Positions 7,767 through 14,894 are shown, numbered from the stretch's first letter. The stretch is 32,953 nt of DNA from an uncultured Clostridia bacterium (GCA_947572235.1 CANPBB010000017.1:1-32953); one strand, 5' to 3'. Numbers and translations are program-made. Notes: generated by a model not told the origin, from the sequence alone.

Positions 7767-8284
7767 CAAGCGGTGTGGAGCTGGTGCGGCAGGCGGTGGT
7801 AGAGCGGCTGCGCGCCCAAGGGGTGCAGGCGGAGGCCGCCTACAGCCGGGAGTGGGCCGGACGGTATCAGGGAGCGGTGGTGGCTGTGGGGGTGCGGGGG
7901 TTTGCCAGCACCTCGGCGGGGCTGGGAAGCTATTTGGGCGCGGTGTGGGATCGGGAGGCCGGGACGGATCGGGAGATCTATGGGCGGCAAGCGGAGCTCA
8001 CGCTGGCGCTGGACGCCTACGCCCCCCGGGAGGCCGGCGCCGCCGGGTGCCTTGCGGCCTTGGAGGCGGCCCACGACGCCCTGACTGTCTCCCCCGCGGC
8101 GGGACTGCGGCCGGGACGGATGGACTGGGGCGAGGCCCGCTTCGACCCGGACAGCGGGATGTTTTTGCAGCGGGGCTCCCTCCAGTGCGGCGCGTTCTTT
8201 GTGGCGGCGGTGGAGGCGGAGACGGGACTGCTGCTGAGTTTTCGATTGAAAGGAGTGCCTTGGATTGAGCATGATAGTACATGA
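7763..8284 (+). CDS. Tail completion/terminator-like protein (XkdJ slot)
   Basis: A 173-residue protein between head closure and sheath. In PBSX the equivalent slot encodes XkdI/XkdJ, which finish the neck and cap the tail tube. It begins with a helix (MTSGVELVRQAVVERLRAQG), then strand-rich sequence and an AALEAAHDALTV helix. The C-terminal part has GSLQCGAFFVAAVEAETG. Its 3' end overlaps the TTG start of the sheath gene by 20 bases, which suggests translational coupling. I know of no catalytic motif in it. Confidence 0.5.
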   Translation: MTSGVELVRQAVVERLRAQGVQAEAAYSREWAGRYQGAVVAVGVRGFASTSAGLGSYLGAVWDREAGTDREIYGRQAELTLALDAYAPREAGAAGCLAALEAAHDALTVSPAAGLRPGRMDWGEARFDPDSGMFLQRGSLQCGAFFVAAVEAETGLLLSFRLKGVPWIEHDST

Positions 8285-9323
8285 GCGGCCGGGGGTGTAT
8301 TCCTCCTATGACGCCTCCTCGGTGGTGCAGCGCCACGGCGGGGGCAAGGTGGTGGGGCTGGCGGCCCTGTCCGGCAAGGGGGAGAGCGGGCAGGTGGTGA
8401 CGCTCACCAGCCTGGAGGCGGGTCTGGCCGCCTTTGGCAGTGACGGGGAGACCAAGGGGATGGAGGCCATGCTCCGCCTCCTCTTCGCCAATGGGGCCGG
8501 CGTGGTGAAGGCGGTGCGCGCCGCCGACGCCGACCACTACGGCGACGCCTTCGACGCGCTGAGCATGGAGGAGGATGTGCAGGTGGTTACCTGTGACAGC
8601 GGCGAGCTGTCGGTACAGCAGCTGCTGCGGGCCAGTTTAGAGGAGGCCAGCGCCGCCCGCCGGGAGCGCATCGGCGTGGTGGGCAGCGCCGGCGAGACGG
8701 TGGCCCAGCTCATCGAGCGGGCCGGAGCGCTGAACAGCGAGCGCGTGGTGCTGGCGGGGGGCGATGTGCTCTCAGAGGACGGGAGCCGTCTGCCGGGGAT
8801 GCTGGCGGCGGCGGCGCTCTCCGGGGTTATCGCAGCCAGCGGCGACCCGGCGGCGCCCATCAACGGGGCGGTGCTCCGGGGCCTGGGCGGCACGGCGGAG
8901 CGGTACGGCGACAGCGGCATCGACCTGCTGGTCCGGGGCGGCGTGACGCCCATAGAGGGCGTGGGCGGCGCGGTGTCGGCGGTGCGGGGGATCACCACCA
9001 GGACCAAGACCGGGGGGACGGCGGACAGCACCTGGCGGGAGCTGAGCACGATTTTGATTGTGGACGACGTGATCCCCGCGGTGCGTGCCGCCCTGCGCAG
9101 CCGCTTCGCCCGGAAGAAGAACACCGCCCAGACCAGAGGGGCCATCCGCTCGCAGGTGATTGTGGAGCTGGAGAGCAAGATGGTGGCGGAGATTATTGAC
9201 GGCTACGGCGATGTGTCGGTGTCAGTGGACGCGGCGGACCCATCGGTGTGCGTTGTGGAGTTCAGCTTCGCTGTGGCCCACGGGCTGAATCAGATCTATC
9301 TGACAGCCCACATCACGGTGTGA
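8265..9323 (+). CDS. Contractile tail sheath protein (XkdK-like)
   Basis: A 352-residue sheath protein, the subunit that contracts to drive the tube into a target. Family signs are the N-terminal RPGVYSSYDAS, GGVTPIEGVGGAVSAVRGITTRT (about 224-246), and a C-terminal domain from about 255 with LSTILIVDDVIPAVRAALR, RGAIRSQVIVEL and a final FAVAHGLNQIYLTAHI. It is shorter than PBSX XkdK (about 466), so an outer domain is reduced. The start is TTG 8265, nine bases after AAAGGAG; the alternative ATG 8271 is too far from that site. Presence of a sheath means the particle would be a myovirus-type or contractile injection device. Confidence 0.88.
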   Translation: MSMIVHERPGVYSSYDASSVVQRHGGGKVVGLAALSGKGESGQVVTLTSLEAGLAAFGSDGETKGMEAMLRLLFANGAGVVKAVRAADADHYGDAFDALSMEEDVQVVTCDSGELSVQQLLRASLEEASAARRERIGVVGSAGETVAQLIERAGALNSERVVLAGGDVLSEDGSRLPGMLAAAALSGVIAASGDPAAPINGAVLRGLGGTAERYGDSGIDLLVRGGVTPIEGVGGAVSAVRGITTRTKTGGTADSTWRELSTILIVDDVIPAVRAALRSRFARKKNTAQTRGAIRSQVIVELESKMVAEIIDGYGDVSVSVDAADPSVCVVEFSFAVAHGLNQIYLTAHITV

Positions 9324-9364
9324 GCCCCCACAGGGGCGGAGAACAGGGACAGAGGAGGGAAGGT

Positions 9365-9757
9365 ATGGCAAAGGTGACGGGATTTCCCACCAGCAGCGAC
9401 ATCTATTTGGAGCTGGAGGGGAAAAAGGTGGCGGTGGTGCAGAGCTACAGCGTCAGGACCACCAAGACCAGTCAGGTGATTGAGGCCTTCGGGGAGGAGG
9501 AGCCGGTGGCCACCATCGGCGGGCAGTGCCAGTATGTGCTGGAGCTGACGCGGCTCTATGCCACCGATGACGCCATCAGTGACGGGATCGACTTTTATGC
9601 GATGAGGGATTTTTCGCTGGTGATCTGTAAGCCGGACCGGCGGGTGATCTACAGCGGGTGCAACTGGAGCGCCATCGCCGAGGAGGGGAAGCTGGGGGCT
9701 ATGGTGGCGGAGAAGGTGTCCGTGCTGGCCAGAAAGCGGATAGAGGTGCGCGCATGA
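9365..9757 (+). CDS. Tail tube protein (XkdM-like)
   Basis: A 130-residue protein directly after the sheath gene, the standard position of the inner tube subunit of contractile tails. It has the beta-rich pattern of the family: YLELEGKKVAVVQSYSVRT, then EPVATIGGQCQYVLELTRLY and a long DFYAMRDFSLVICKPDRRV segment. ATG 9365 follows a GGGAAGGT site. The last four bases overlap the next gene. Length fits XkdM (about 147). Confidence 0.8.
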   Translation: MAKVTGFPTSSDIYLELEGKKVAVVQSYSVRTTKTSQVIEAFGEEEPVATIGGQCQYVLELTRLYATDDAISDGIDFYAMRDFSLVICKPDRRVIYSGCNWSAIAEEGKLGAMVAEKVSVLARKRIEVRA

Positions 9758-10527
9758 GGGAGAAGGAGATGGTCGAGATCGCCCTGCGCGTGCCCCGGGA
9801 GACGGTGCGCGCGCTGCTGGCGGCGGCGGCAGAGGCCCTGATAGGGGCGGAAGGCCGGGCGCCGATGGCGGTGGAGAATGGGGGGTTCCAGGAGGAGACG
9901 TTTGGCCGGCTGTCCCGGGCGGAGGAGATAGGGGCGAAGGCGCGGCCCGGGACGGCGGAGGAGCGGCCGTCCCGGGCAGAGGATGAGCGGGAGGCCGGCG
10001 CGGCGGAGGATGTCCCGCGAAAGCGGGGCTGGGGGCGGTCCCCTCGCCGGGGGACAAAGCGGCAGTCAGGGGAGGGGGCGGAGGGCCCCTTCCCCGTGGA
10101 GCCCGCGCCCCCGGTGGATATTCCCTTGAAGAGCCTTTCTCCCAAGGAGGTGCTTCCCAAGGAGGTGCTTTCGGAGCGGGGGCTCCGGGGGACGGCCCTT
10201 GGGGTGGAGGAGGCGCCGGCGCGTCGGGGGAGCGGAACGGCGGGGCGGCGTTTGTCGGCTCCGGAGCCGGCCTCCTATGCGGTGGAGCGGCCGATGCCGC
10301 TTGGGAAGGGGCCGGCGGAGAAGGGGCTGGCGGAGTGGCCGATGCCGGCGGAGAAGGGGCCGGCGGAGCGGCCGATGCCGGCGGAGAAGGGGCCGGCGGA
10401 GTTGGAGAGCGGGACGGCGGCGCCGGAGAAAGAGGCGGCGCGGGGGGCGGAGCTGTCGCCTAAGGCGCTGTCGGATCGCTGGGAACGGGACAGCCGGCGG
10501 TATGACGGCGGGTTTACGCTGTATTGA
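9754..10527 (+). CDS. Disordered Pro/Glu repeat protein in the tape-measure slot
   Basis: A 257-residue protein with no family I recognise. A helical N-terminus (residues 1-35, VEIALRVPRETVRALLAAAA) and a short C-terminal segment (LSDRWERDSRRYDGGFTLY) flank a long low-complexity middle rich in Pro, Glu, Ala, Arg and Gly. The middle has 11-residue repeats of the type RPMPAEKGPAE (10288-10401) and a duplicated 15-base unit at 10141-10170. In PBSX order this position should hold the tail chaperone (XkdN) and a tape measure of over a thousand residues (XkdO); nothing else between tube and LysM gene could encode them. It may be a degenerate chaperone, a very short tape measure, or a new function. 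No transmembrane or catalytic motif is seen. Confidence 0.6.
   Translation: MREKEMVEIALRVPRETVRALLAAAAEALIGAEGRAPMAVENGGFQEETFGRLSRAEEIGAKARPGTAEERPSRAEDEREAGAAEDVPRKRGWGRSPRRGTKRQSGEGAEGPFPVEPAPPVDIPLKSLSPKEVLPKEVLSERGLRGTALGVEEAPARRGSGTAGRRLSAPEPASYAVERPMPLGKGPAEKGLAEWPMPAEKGPAERPMPAEKGPAELESGTAAPEKEAARGAELSPKALSDRWERDSRRYDGGFTLY
10288..10401 (+). repeat. In-frame tandem repeat, 33-bp unit
   Basis: Within the gene at 9754 the protein reads RPMPLGKGPAE, KGLAE, WPMPAEKGPAE, RPMPAEKGPAE: three near-identical 11-residue units and one partial unit, 114 bases in total. DNA identity between the last two units is almost complete. This points to recent expansion by slippage or recombination, without loss of frame. 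Confidence 0.85.
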
Positions 10528-10541
10528 GAGGAGGGGGTTCC

Positions 10542-11099
10542 ATGCGTTTGGAGCCGATGCGGTATAAGGGCTACACCTTTCCCCACAATCCGAGGACCTA
10601 TACCATCGCCTTTGAGCGGCTGACGGCGGTGCACAAGATTCCCTTTGGGCGCTACTGCGTGCAGGATTTAGGGCTGGGGTGCCGGGTGCTCCGGGGGGAG
10701 GGGGAGTTTGCCGGGGAGGGGGCCTATGACGAGTTTAAGCGGCTGGCCTCCCTGTTCTATCAGGACGGGCCGGGGATTTTGGTCCATCCGGTGTGGCAGA
10801 CCGCCAGCGCCTATTTCACGGAGCTGTCGCTGGCGGAGGAGCCGCTGCCGGACTATGTGCGCTACCGCTTTGCTTTTGTGGAGGACTTTCCCGGCATCCG
10901 GGAGGGGCTGAGGGAGGTCGTCCAAGGAGTTGGGGCGGCGGAGCAGCGGCGGACGGTGTACACCGTGGCCCAGGGGGACACTCTGTGGGGGGTGGCCGGG
11001 CGGTACGGCGCGACCATGGAGGCACTGCTGCGGGCCAATCCGGCCATCAAGAACCCCAACCTGATCCAAGTGGGGCAGCAGGTGGTGGTGCCGGTATGA
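10542..11099 (+). CDS. LysM baseplate hub-associated protein (XkdP-like)
   Basis: A 185-residue protein with an N-terminal tail domain (YKGYTFPHNPRTYTIAFERL) and a C-terminal LysM domain (about 139-185): YTVAQGDTLWGVAGRYG, then NPAIKNPNLIQVGQQVVVPV. PBSX XkdP and T4-like gp53 relatives carry the same combination; LysM binds peptidoglycan or holds the hub during assembly. ATG 10542 has a strong GGAGGGGG site, and the longer reading from TTG 10524 runs through that site and is unlikely. The stop overlaps the next ATG. In PBSX order the tape-measure gene would lie just upstream. Confidence 0.82.
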   Translation: MRLEPMRYKGYTFPHNPRTYTIAFERLTAVHKIPFGRYCVQDLGLGCRVLRGEGEFAGEGAYDEFKRLASLFYQDGPGILVHPVWQTASAYFTELSLAEEPLPDYVRYRFAFVEDFPGIREGLREVVQGVGAAEQRRTVYTVAQGDTLWGVAGRYGATMEALLRANPAIKNPNLIQVGQQVVVPV

Positions 11100-12034
11100 C
11101 AGTGCGGCTTTTGACGGTGGACGGCCGGCAGTTTGAGCTGCCGGTGACGCTCCGGTGGCGAATCCTGCGTACCGGCGGTGTGCCCTGCGACGAGATAGAG
11201 GCGGTGTGCCTCTACGATGGGAAGCTGGGGGCAATACTGCCCCTGTGCCACCGGTTTGCCGCCTATGAGGGGGAGGAGGCGGTGCTCCGGGGGGTGGTGG
11301 ACGAGTACGCCGCGGAGGTCACAAAGGAGGGGGTGCTGCTCCGCCTCAGCGGGCGGGGGATGGCGGCGCTGCTCATAGACAACGAGGCGGAGGCGGAGAG
11401 CTATCAGCAGGCCACGCTGTCGGAGATCCTGCGGCGGCACGCGGGACCCTATGTGCCCTACGAAAAAACACAGGAGCTGACGGGGAGCGGGGCCTATCGA
11501 GTGAACAGCGGCAGCAGCCAGTGGCGGGCTGTCAGCGGCTTTACGGAGCTGGCGGGGGGCTTTGCGCCCCACATGACGGCCTTAGGGGTACTGCGGGCCT
11601 CCCCCCTGAAGGGGAGCGGGCGGCGGCTGCTGGTGGAGGAGGCCTCGGTGGCGGGCTGTACGGTGCGGGAGCGGCGGTATGGCGTGCTGTCGGAGGTGCT
11701 GGTGAAGGACAAGAGCGGGGGACGGGCGGAGACGGTGCGCCATGAGGATTTTCTCCGCCGGGGCGGCTGCCGGCGGCAGGTGCTGTACATGCCCCGAAAA
11801 AGCTCCGGGGAGGCCATGCGCTACACCGGCGCGTATCAGATTTCAAAGTCCAAGGCGCTGGCGCGGCAGGTGGAGATTACCCTGCCGGGGGCCTTTCAGG
11901 CCCAGCCGGGGGATGTGGCGGACCTGCACTACCCGCCGCTGGGGCTTATGGGAGGATATGATGTGGTGGAGGCGGAGAGCCGGGGGGGCCCGGCGGGGAC
12001 GCTGACCACAATCGTGATGGAGGCGATAGACTGA
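11096..12034 (+). CDS. Baseplate hub protein (XkdQ / gpD late-control-like)
   Basis: A 312-residue protein overlapping the LysM gene by four bases. Order and pattern match XkdQ: an N-terminal strand-rich domain (VRLLTVDGRQFELP), a middle RLSGRGMAALLIDNEAEAES motif typical of hub proteins (G-R-x-x-x-L-L-x-D-N/D), a QWRAVSGFTELAGG helix, and a C-terminal VEITLPGAFQAQPGDVADL with a MGGYDVVEAES segment. Hub trimers of this fold carry the spike and join tube to baseplate. No truncation is seen. Confidence 0.78.
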   Translation: MTVRLLTVDGRQFELPVTLRWRILRTGGVPCDEIEAVCLYDGKLGAILPLCHRFAAYEGEEAVLRGVVDEYAAEVTKEGVLLRLSGRGMAALLIDNEAEAESYQQATLSEILRRHAGPYVPYEKTQELTGSGAYRVNSGSSQWRAVSGFTELAGGFAPHMTALGVLRASPLKGSGRRLLVEEASVAGCTVRERRYGVLSEVLVKDKSGGRAETVRHEDFLRRGGCRRQVLYMPRKSSGEAMRYTGAYQISKSKALARQVEITLPGAFQAQPGDVADLHYPPLGLMGGYDVVEAESRGGPAGTLTTIVMEAID

Positions 12035-12035
12035 G

Positions 12036-12422
12036 ATGTGGATGGGAGAGCGGATGGCCGGGGCGGTGCAGCTGGCCCGGGAGGAGAGCGCCGAGGCGGA
12101 GGTGGGGGTGGCCACCATCGGCGGCGGCGAGGCGGCGGTGCTGACCCGGGGAGAGGACCGGTTTCTGCCGGTGTACGGGCCGGGGGGCGTGGCCTGGACG
12201 CCCAAGGCGGGGGACACGGTGCTGGTGATCAAGGGCGGCAGCGGCCGGGAGGAGCGCTGCATTGCCGGCGCTCTGGCCCGCCAAGAGACGGACGGGCTGG
12301 AGCCGGGGGAGCTGCGTCTCTACAGCGGCGGGGCGTCCCTTACCCTGCGCAACGACGGGACGGTGGAGATCTATGGGCAGCTTATGATCAATGGCTTCCC
12401 CTACGTGCCCTGTATGTGTTGA
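12036..12422 (+). CDS. Baseplate spike / gpV-like protein
   Basis: About 128 residues in the XkdR slot. The sequence has an OB-fold-like N-terminal half (GVATIGGGEAAVLTRGEDRF, then VYGPGGVAWTPKAGDTVLV) and a C-terminal beta-prism stretch (LRLYSGGASLTLRNDGTVEI, then YGQLMINGFPYV). This pattern resembles short P2 gpV/gp45-type spikes rather than classical DUF2577. The end CMC (two Cys near the tip) may bind metal, as some spike tips do, but this is inference. The best start is uncertain: ATG 12036, 12042 and 12054 are all possible, with only weak ribosome binding sites. Confidence 0.65.
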   Translation: MWMGERMAGAVQLAREESAEAEVGVATIGGGEAAVLTRGEDRFLPVYGPGGVAWTPKAGDTVLVIKGGSGREERCIAGALARQETDGLEPGELRLYSGGASLTLRNDGTVEIYGQLMINGFPYVPCMC

Positions 12423-12441
12423 GTTGGAAGGAGGAGACGGC

Positions 12442-12786
12442 GTGGAGCTTTGGCTTCGGGACGGGGACTATGTGCCCGACGGCAGAGGGGGCCTTGTGCG
12501 TTTAGAGGGGGCGGAGGCGCTTTTGCAGCGGGTGCTCTTCCGCCTGTGCGCCCGACGGGGAAGCTTCCCGATGCTGCCGGAGCTGGGCAGTGAGCTCTAC
12601 CGGCTGGGCAGTGAGCCCCGGTGCGGCCGGCTGTCGGCGGCCCGGCAGTATGTGGCCGAGGCCCTGCGGGGGGAGGCGGTCCGCGTGGAGGACGTGACCC
12701 TCTCCGACGGCGGCGGCGGCCGGGTGGCGGTGGAGGTGCGGCTGAGCGGCGAGGGGGAGCGGCTGTCCCTGCGCGTGACGGTATGA
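12442..12786 (+). CDS. Baseplate wedge protein (XkdS / gp25-like, DUF2634)
   Basis: A 114-residue protein starting at GTG 12442, about seven bases after GGAGGAG. It follows the gp25/XkdS pattern: an N-terminal LRDGDYVPDGRGGLVRLEG stretch, then ALLQRVLFRLCARRGSFPML (short helix ending in a turn before PELGSEL), then AARQYVAEALRGEA and two C-terminal beta strands. The gp25-type protein starts sheath polymerisation at the baseplate. An open frame also extends upstream to 12391, but that part overlaps the previous gene and has no site. Confidence 0.75.
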   Translation: MELWLRDGDYVPDGRGGLVRLEGAEALLQRVLFRLCARRGSFPMLPELGSELYRLGSEPRCGRLSAARQYVAEALRGEAVRVEDVTLSDGGGGRVAVEVRLSGEGERLSLRVTV

Positions 12787-12792
12787 GGAGGT

Positions 12793-13848
12793 ATGATGCG
12801 GGATATTGAGGCGATTTATCAGGAGATGATGCAGGTGTTTTCCCAGCGCGCCGGCTATCTCCCTGCCGACGCCTGCGACCTGTCGGTGCGGCTGTACGCC
12901 TTGGCCGCGCAGGTGCAGGCGCTGTACGCGCAGGCGGACTGGGTGATGGCTCAAAGCTTTCCCCAGACGGCGTCGGGGGTGTATTTGGACTGCCACGGGG
13001 AGGTGCGGGGGATCGTCCGAGGCGCCGCCACGGCGGCCAGGGGGGCGGTGCGCTTCTTTGTCTCCGCCCCGGTGGGGCAGGATTTGGCCATCCCGGCGGG
13101 GACGGTGTGCATGACGGCGGGGGGCCTCCGCTTTGCCACGGAGGCGGCGGCGGTACTGCCGGCAGGGAAAAGCTATGTGGATGTGGCCGCGCAGGCCATG
13201 GAGACGGGGACGGCGGGGAATATCGGTCCGGGGGTGATCACGGTGATGGCAGTGCCCCCGGCGGGGATCACCCGGTGCGCTAACCCGGAGCCTTTCGCCG
13301 GCGGGGCGGAGGAGGAGAGCGACGCGTCGCTGCGGGAGAGGATTCTAAACAGCTATCGCCGCCTCCCCAACGGGGCCAACGCCGCCTTCTATGAGCAGGA
13401 GGCTATGGGATTTCCGGCGGTGGCGGCGGCTGCGGCGGTGGGCCGGGCCCGGGGGATCGGGACGGTGGATGTGTATGTGGCCACTGTGGCCGGGGCCCCG
13501 GAGGCACCGCTGCTGGAGGAGATCCAGGCCTATTTGCAGGAGAAGCGGGAGATCGCGGTGGACTTGCAGGTGAAGGCCCCCAAGCTGCGGCCGGTGGCCC
13601 TCCAGACGGCGCTGAAGCCGGCGGCGGGGTACACCCACGAGGAGGCTGCTGCGGCGGCGGACGCGGCGCTGCGGGGATACTTCACCGGCCGGCTGTTGGG
13701 GAAGGGCGTACTGCGGGCGGAGCTGGGGAATCTGCTCTACCAGCTGCCCAGCGTGGCCAACTATCAGATTATCACCCCGGCGGCGGATGTGCCGGCGGCG
13801 GTGGGGGAGCTGCCTACCCTTCAGTCGCTGACCATTGGGGAGGTTTAG
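12793..13848 (+). CDS. Baseplate J protein (XkdT-like)
   Basis: A 351-residue wedge protein that links the baseplate to the fibres. Typical signs are YLDCHGEVRGIVRGAAT (about 65-81), VRFFVSAPVGQDLAIPAGT (strand, then IPAGT), RFATEAAAVLPAGK, GTAGNIGPGVITVM and SDASLRERILNSYRRLPNGAN (about 177-197). This order matches the Baseplate_J family. It is close to XkdT in length (about 348). The start is ATG 12793 or 12796 after GAGGAGG. No fibre gene follows the next gene, so the attachment point seems unused here. Confidence 0.85.
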   Translation: MMRDIEAIYQEMMQVFSQRAGYLPADACDLSVRLYALAAQVQALYAQADWVMAQSFPQTASGVYLDCHGEVRGIVRGAATAARGAVRFFVSAPVGQDLAIPAGTVCMTAGGLRFATEAAAVLPAGKSYVDVAAQAMETGTAGNIGPGVITVMAVPPAGITRCANPEPFAGGAEEESDASLRERILNSYRRLPNGANAAFYEQEAMGFPAVAAAAAVGRARGIGTVDVYVATVAGAPEAPLLEEIQAYLQEKREIAVDLQVKAPKLRPVALQTALKPAAGYTHEEAAAAADAALRGYFTGRLLGKGVLRAELGNLLYQLPSVANYQIITPAADVPAAVGELPTLQSLTIGEV

Positions 13849-13851
13849 CGT

Positions 13852-14418
13852 ATGGGGTACGGCGGGTATTTGAAGGAGCTGCTGGGGCCATTGGGGGTCT
13901 ATGACCTGTCGGAGGGGTCCCTCAGCGGCGGCGAGCTGGAGGCGGCGGGGGCGGCTCTGGACGGCTGCGGCGCCGCTGTGGAGCGGGCGGAGCGGGAGGT
14001 GATCCTGTCCACGGCGGAGGCGGAGGGGCTGAGGCTGCGGGAGGATCTCTTCGCCCACCGGCCGGCGGACTATGGGGTGAAGCGGCGGCGGGAGGCCATC
14101 GCCGCGCTGCTCCAGGTCAGCGGGGACAGCTTCACGCTGGCGGGGATCAATCGGGCAATCCGGGGCTGCGGTATCTGGGCGCTGGCGCAGGAGACGGGGG
14201 AGTATGGGCATATTCGGGTGATTTTTCCCGATGTGTCCGGGATTCCCGAGGGGTTTGAGCAGATTCGGGATGTGATTTTGGATCTGATTCCCTGCCATTT
14301 GGAGACGGAGTTCTATTTCCGGTATATTACTTGGGCGGAGTGTGAGGCGCAGGGGTTTACTTGGGAGATGGTGCATCGGGCGGAGCATACTTGGTATAGC
14401 TTTGAACTATCAGTCTGA
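13852..14418 (+). CDS. Tail protein XkdU-like (DUF2313/YmfQ)
   Basis: A 188-residue protein, the last recognisable gene of the cassette. The N-terminal half is helical and acidic; the second half has GVKRRREAIAALLQVSGDSF, then LAGINRAIRGCGI and HLETEFYFRYITWAECE, the latter fitting the conserved C-terminal block of YmfQ/XkdU proteins. In PBSX, XkdU precedes the fibre genes XkdV-XkdX and lysis genes; here a strong hairpin begins inside its last codons (14407-14423) and no further tail gene follows. Third-position GC falls slightly in the last 150 bases (many ATT and TTT codons). Confidence 0.7.
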   Translation: MGYGGYLKELLGPLGVYDLSEGSLSGGELEAAGAALDGCGAAVERAEREVILSTAEAEGLRLREDLFAHRPADYGVKRRREAIAALLQVSGDSFTLAGINRAIRGCGIWALAQETGEYGHIRVIFPDVSGIPEGFEQIRDVILDLIPCHLETEFYFRYITWAECEAQGFTWEMVHRAEHTWYSFELSV

Positions 14419-14445
14419 AAAGGCCCCGCCTTTTCAGACTGATAG
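14407..14445 (+). terminator. Perfect 17-bp hairpin at the cassette end
   Basis: The left arm (14407-14423, CTATCAGTCTGAAAAGG) and right arm (14429-14445) are perfectly complementary, with a five-base loop. The stop codon of the XkdU-like gene (14416-14418) lies inside the left arm. A short T tract (14452-14456) follows seven bases later. The hairpin probably ends the cassette transcript or protects its 3' end. Confidence 0.6.
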
Positions 14446-14451
14446 GGACGA

Positions 14452-14573
14452 TTTTTCACGGGGGACGGCGCGCCGTCCCCCGCGAAAAAGGTTCGGGCCG
14501 AGCGCGGCCCGCAGGGTGTTTTTCCCACGTACACGCCGCGGGAAAAACGATTTTAGATTTTTTGCGCCAGAGG
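14452..14573. repeat. Cluster of three further palindromes
   Basis: The first is TTTTTC plus GGGGGACGGCG at 14452-14470 against 14471-14489, 19-bp arms with one mismatch and no loop. The second is TTTTTCCCACG at about 14519-14529 against CGCGGGAAAAA at about 14538-14548, with one mismatch. The third is TTTGCGCC-AGA-GGCGCAAA at about 14555-14575. Each could fold in either strand. Together with the hairpin at 14407 they form four consecutive stem-loops in 170 bases with no coding frame. Confidence 0.65.
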
Positions 14574-14687
14574 CGCAAACTCTGACGAGGGCTTTTGGAC
14601 GGTTGGAGTGTTGCTTTGGGTGGCCTGTTTTTTGGGCGGCGGGTTTGGCGGAGATAGGGGCGGACTGCGGCCGCCCTTGCAGAAATC

Positions 14688-14755
14688 GGGCCGATGAGGA
14701 CATCGGCCCCTACGGACGCGGAAATTTTGTAGGGGCTGGTGTCCTCACCGGCCCC
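14688..14755. repeat. Pair of inverted GTAGGGGC-type intergenic repeats
   Basis: The unit GTAGGGGC-[CT]-G-[AG]-TGTCCTCA-[TC]-CGGCCC occurs twice in opposite orientation: 14688-14713 on the minus strand and 14730-14755 on the plus strand. Each unit is itself a hairpin with 9-10-bp arms. Short REP-like repeats of this sort are, from memory, frequent between genes in Oscillospiraceae. The whole stretch from 14419 to 14838 has no supportable gene. Confidence 0.7.
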
Positions 14756-14838
14756 TTTCTCGAAAACAACGGTCTCTCTGGCAAAAAATATCGGACCTTT
14801 GCATTTCATGAGGCAGACATGTTTTTGGGGGAGGCCTC

Positions 14839-14867
14839 TTGACATTCTCGATTATCGAGGTTATACT
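14839..14867 (+). promoter_or_regulatory. Promoter of the padR-type gene
   Basis: TTGACA (14839-14844) and TATACT (14862-14867) are separated by exactly 17 bases, a near-consensus sigma-A promoter. The start codon of the PadR-like gene lies 44 bases after the -10 element. A dyad operator fills most of the spacer. Confidence 0.88.
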
Positions 14868-14894
14868 GGGGGATGAGGATGCTCGAATATCGAG
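14847..14894. promoter_or_regulatory. Two dyad operators, likely PadR binding sites
   Basis: CTCGATTATCGAG (14847-14859) lies between the -35 and -10 hexamers. CTCGAATATCGAG (14882-14894) lies downstream of the transcription start. The two 13-mers differ in one base, and their centres are 35 bases apart. A repressor bound to both would block polymerase binding and clearance. The next gene is a PadR-type repressor, so autoregulation is the simplest reading. Confidence 0.8.

Noticed and set aside
10141-10170. Internal ribosome binding sites (AAGGAGGTG twice) inside the repeat-protein gene
   Set aside because: They match Shine-Dalgarno but no start codon with a credible product follows; they follow from a codon-level duplication of a PKEVL unit.
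10288-10401. CRISPR-like array
   Set aside because: The repeats are in frame, contiguous and have no spacers; they encode an 11-residue protein repeat.
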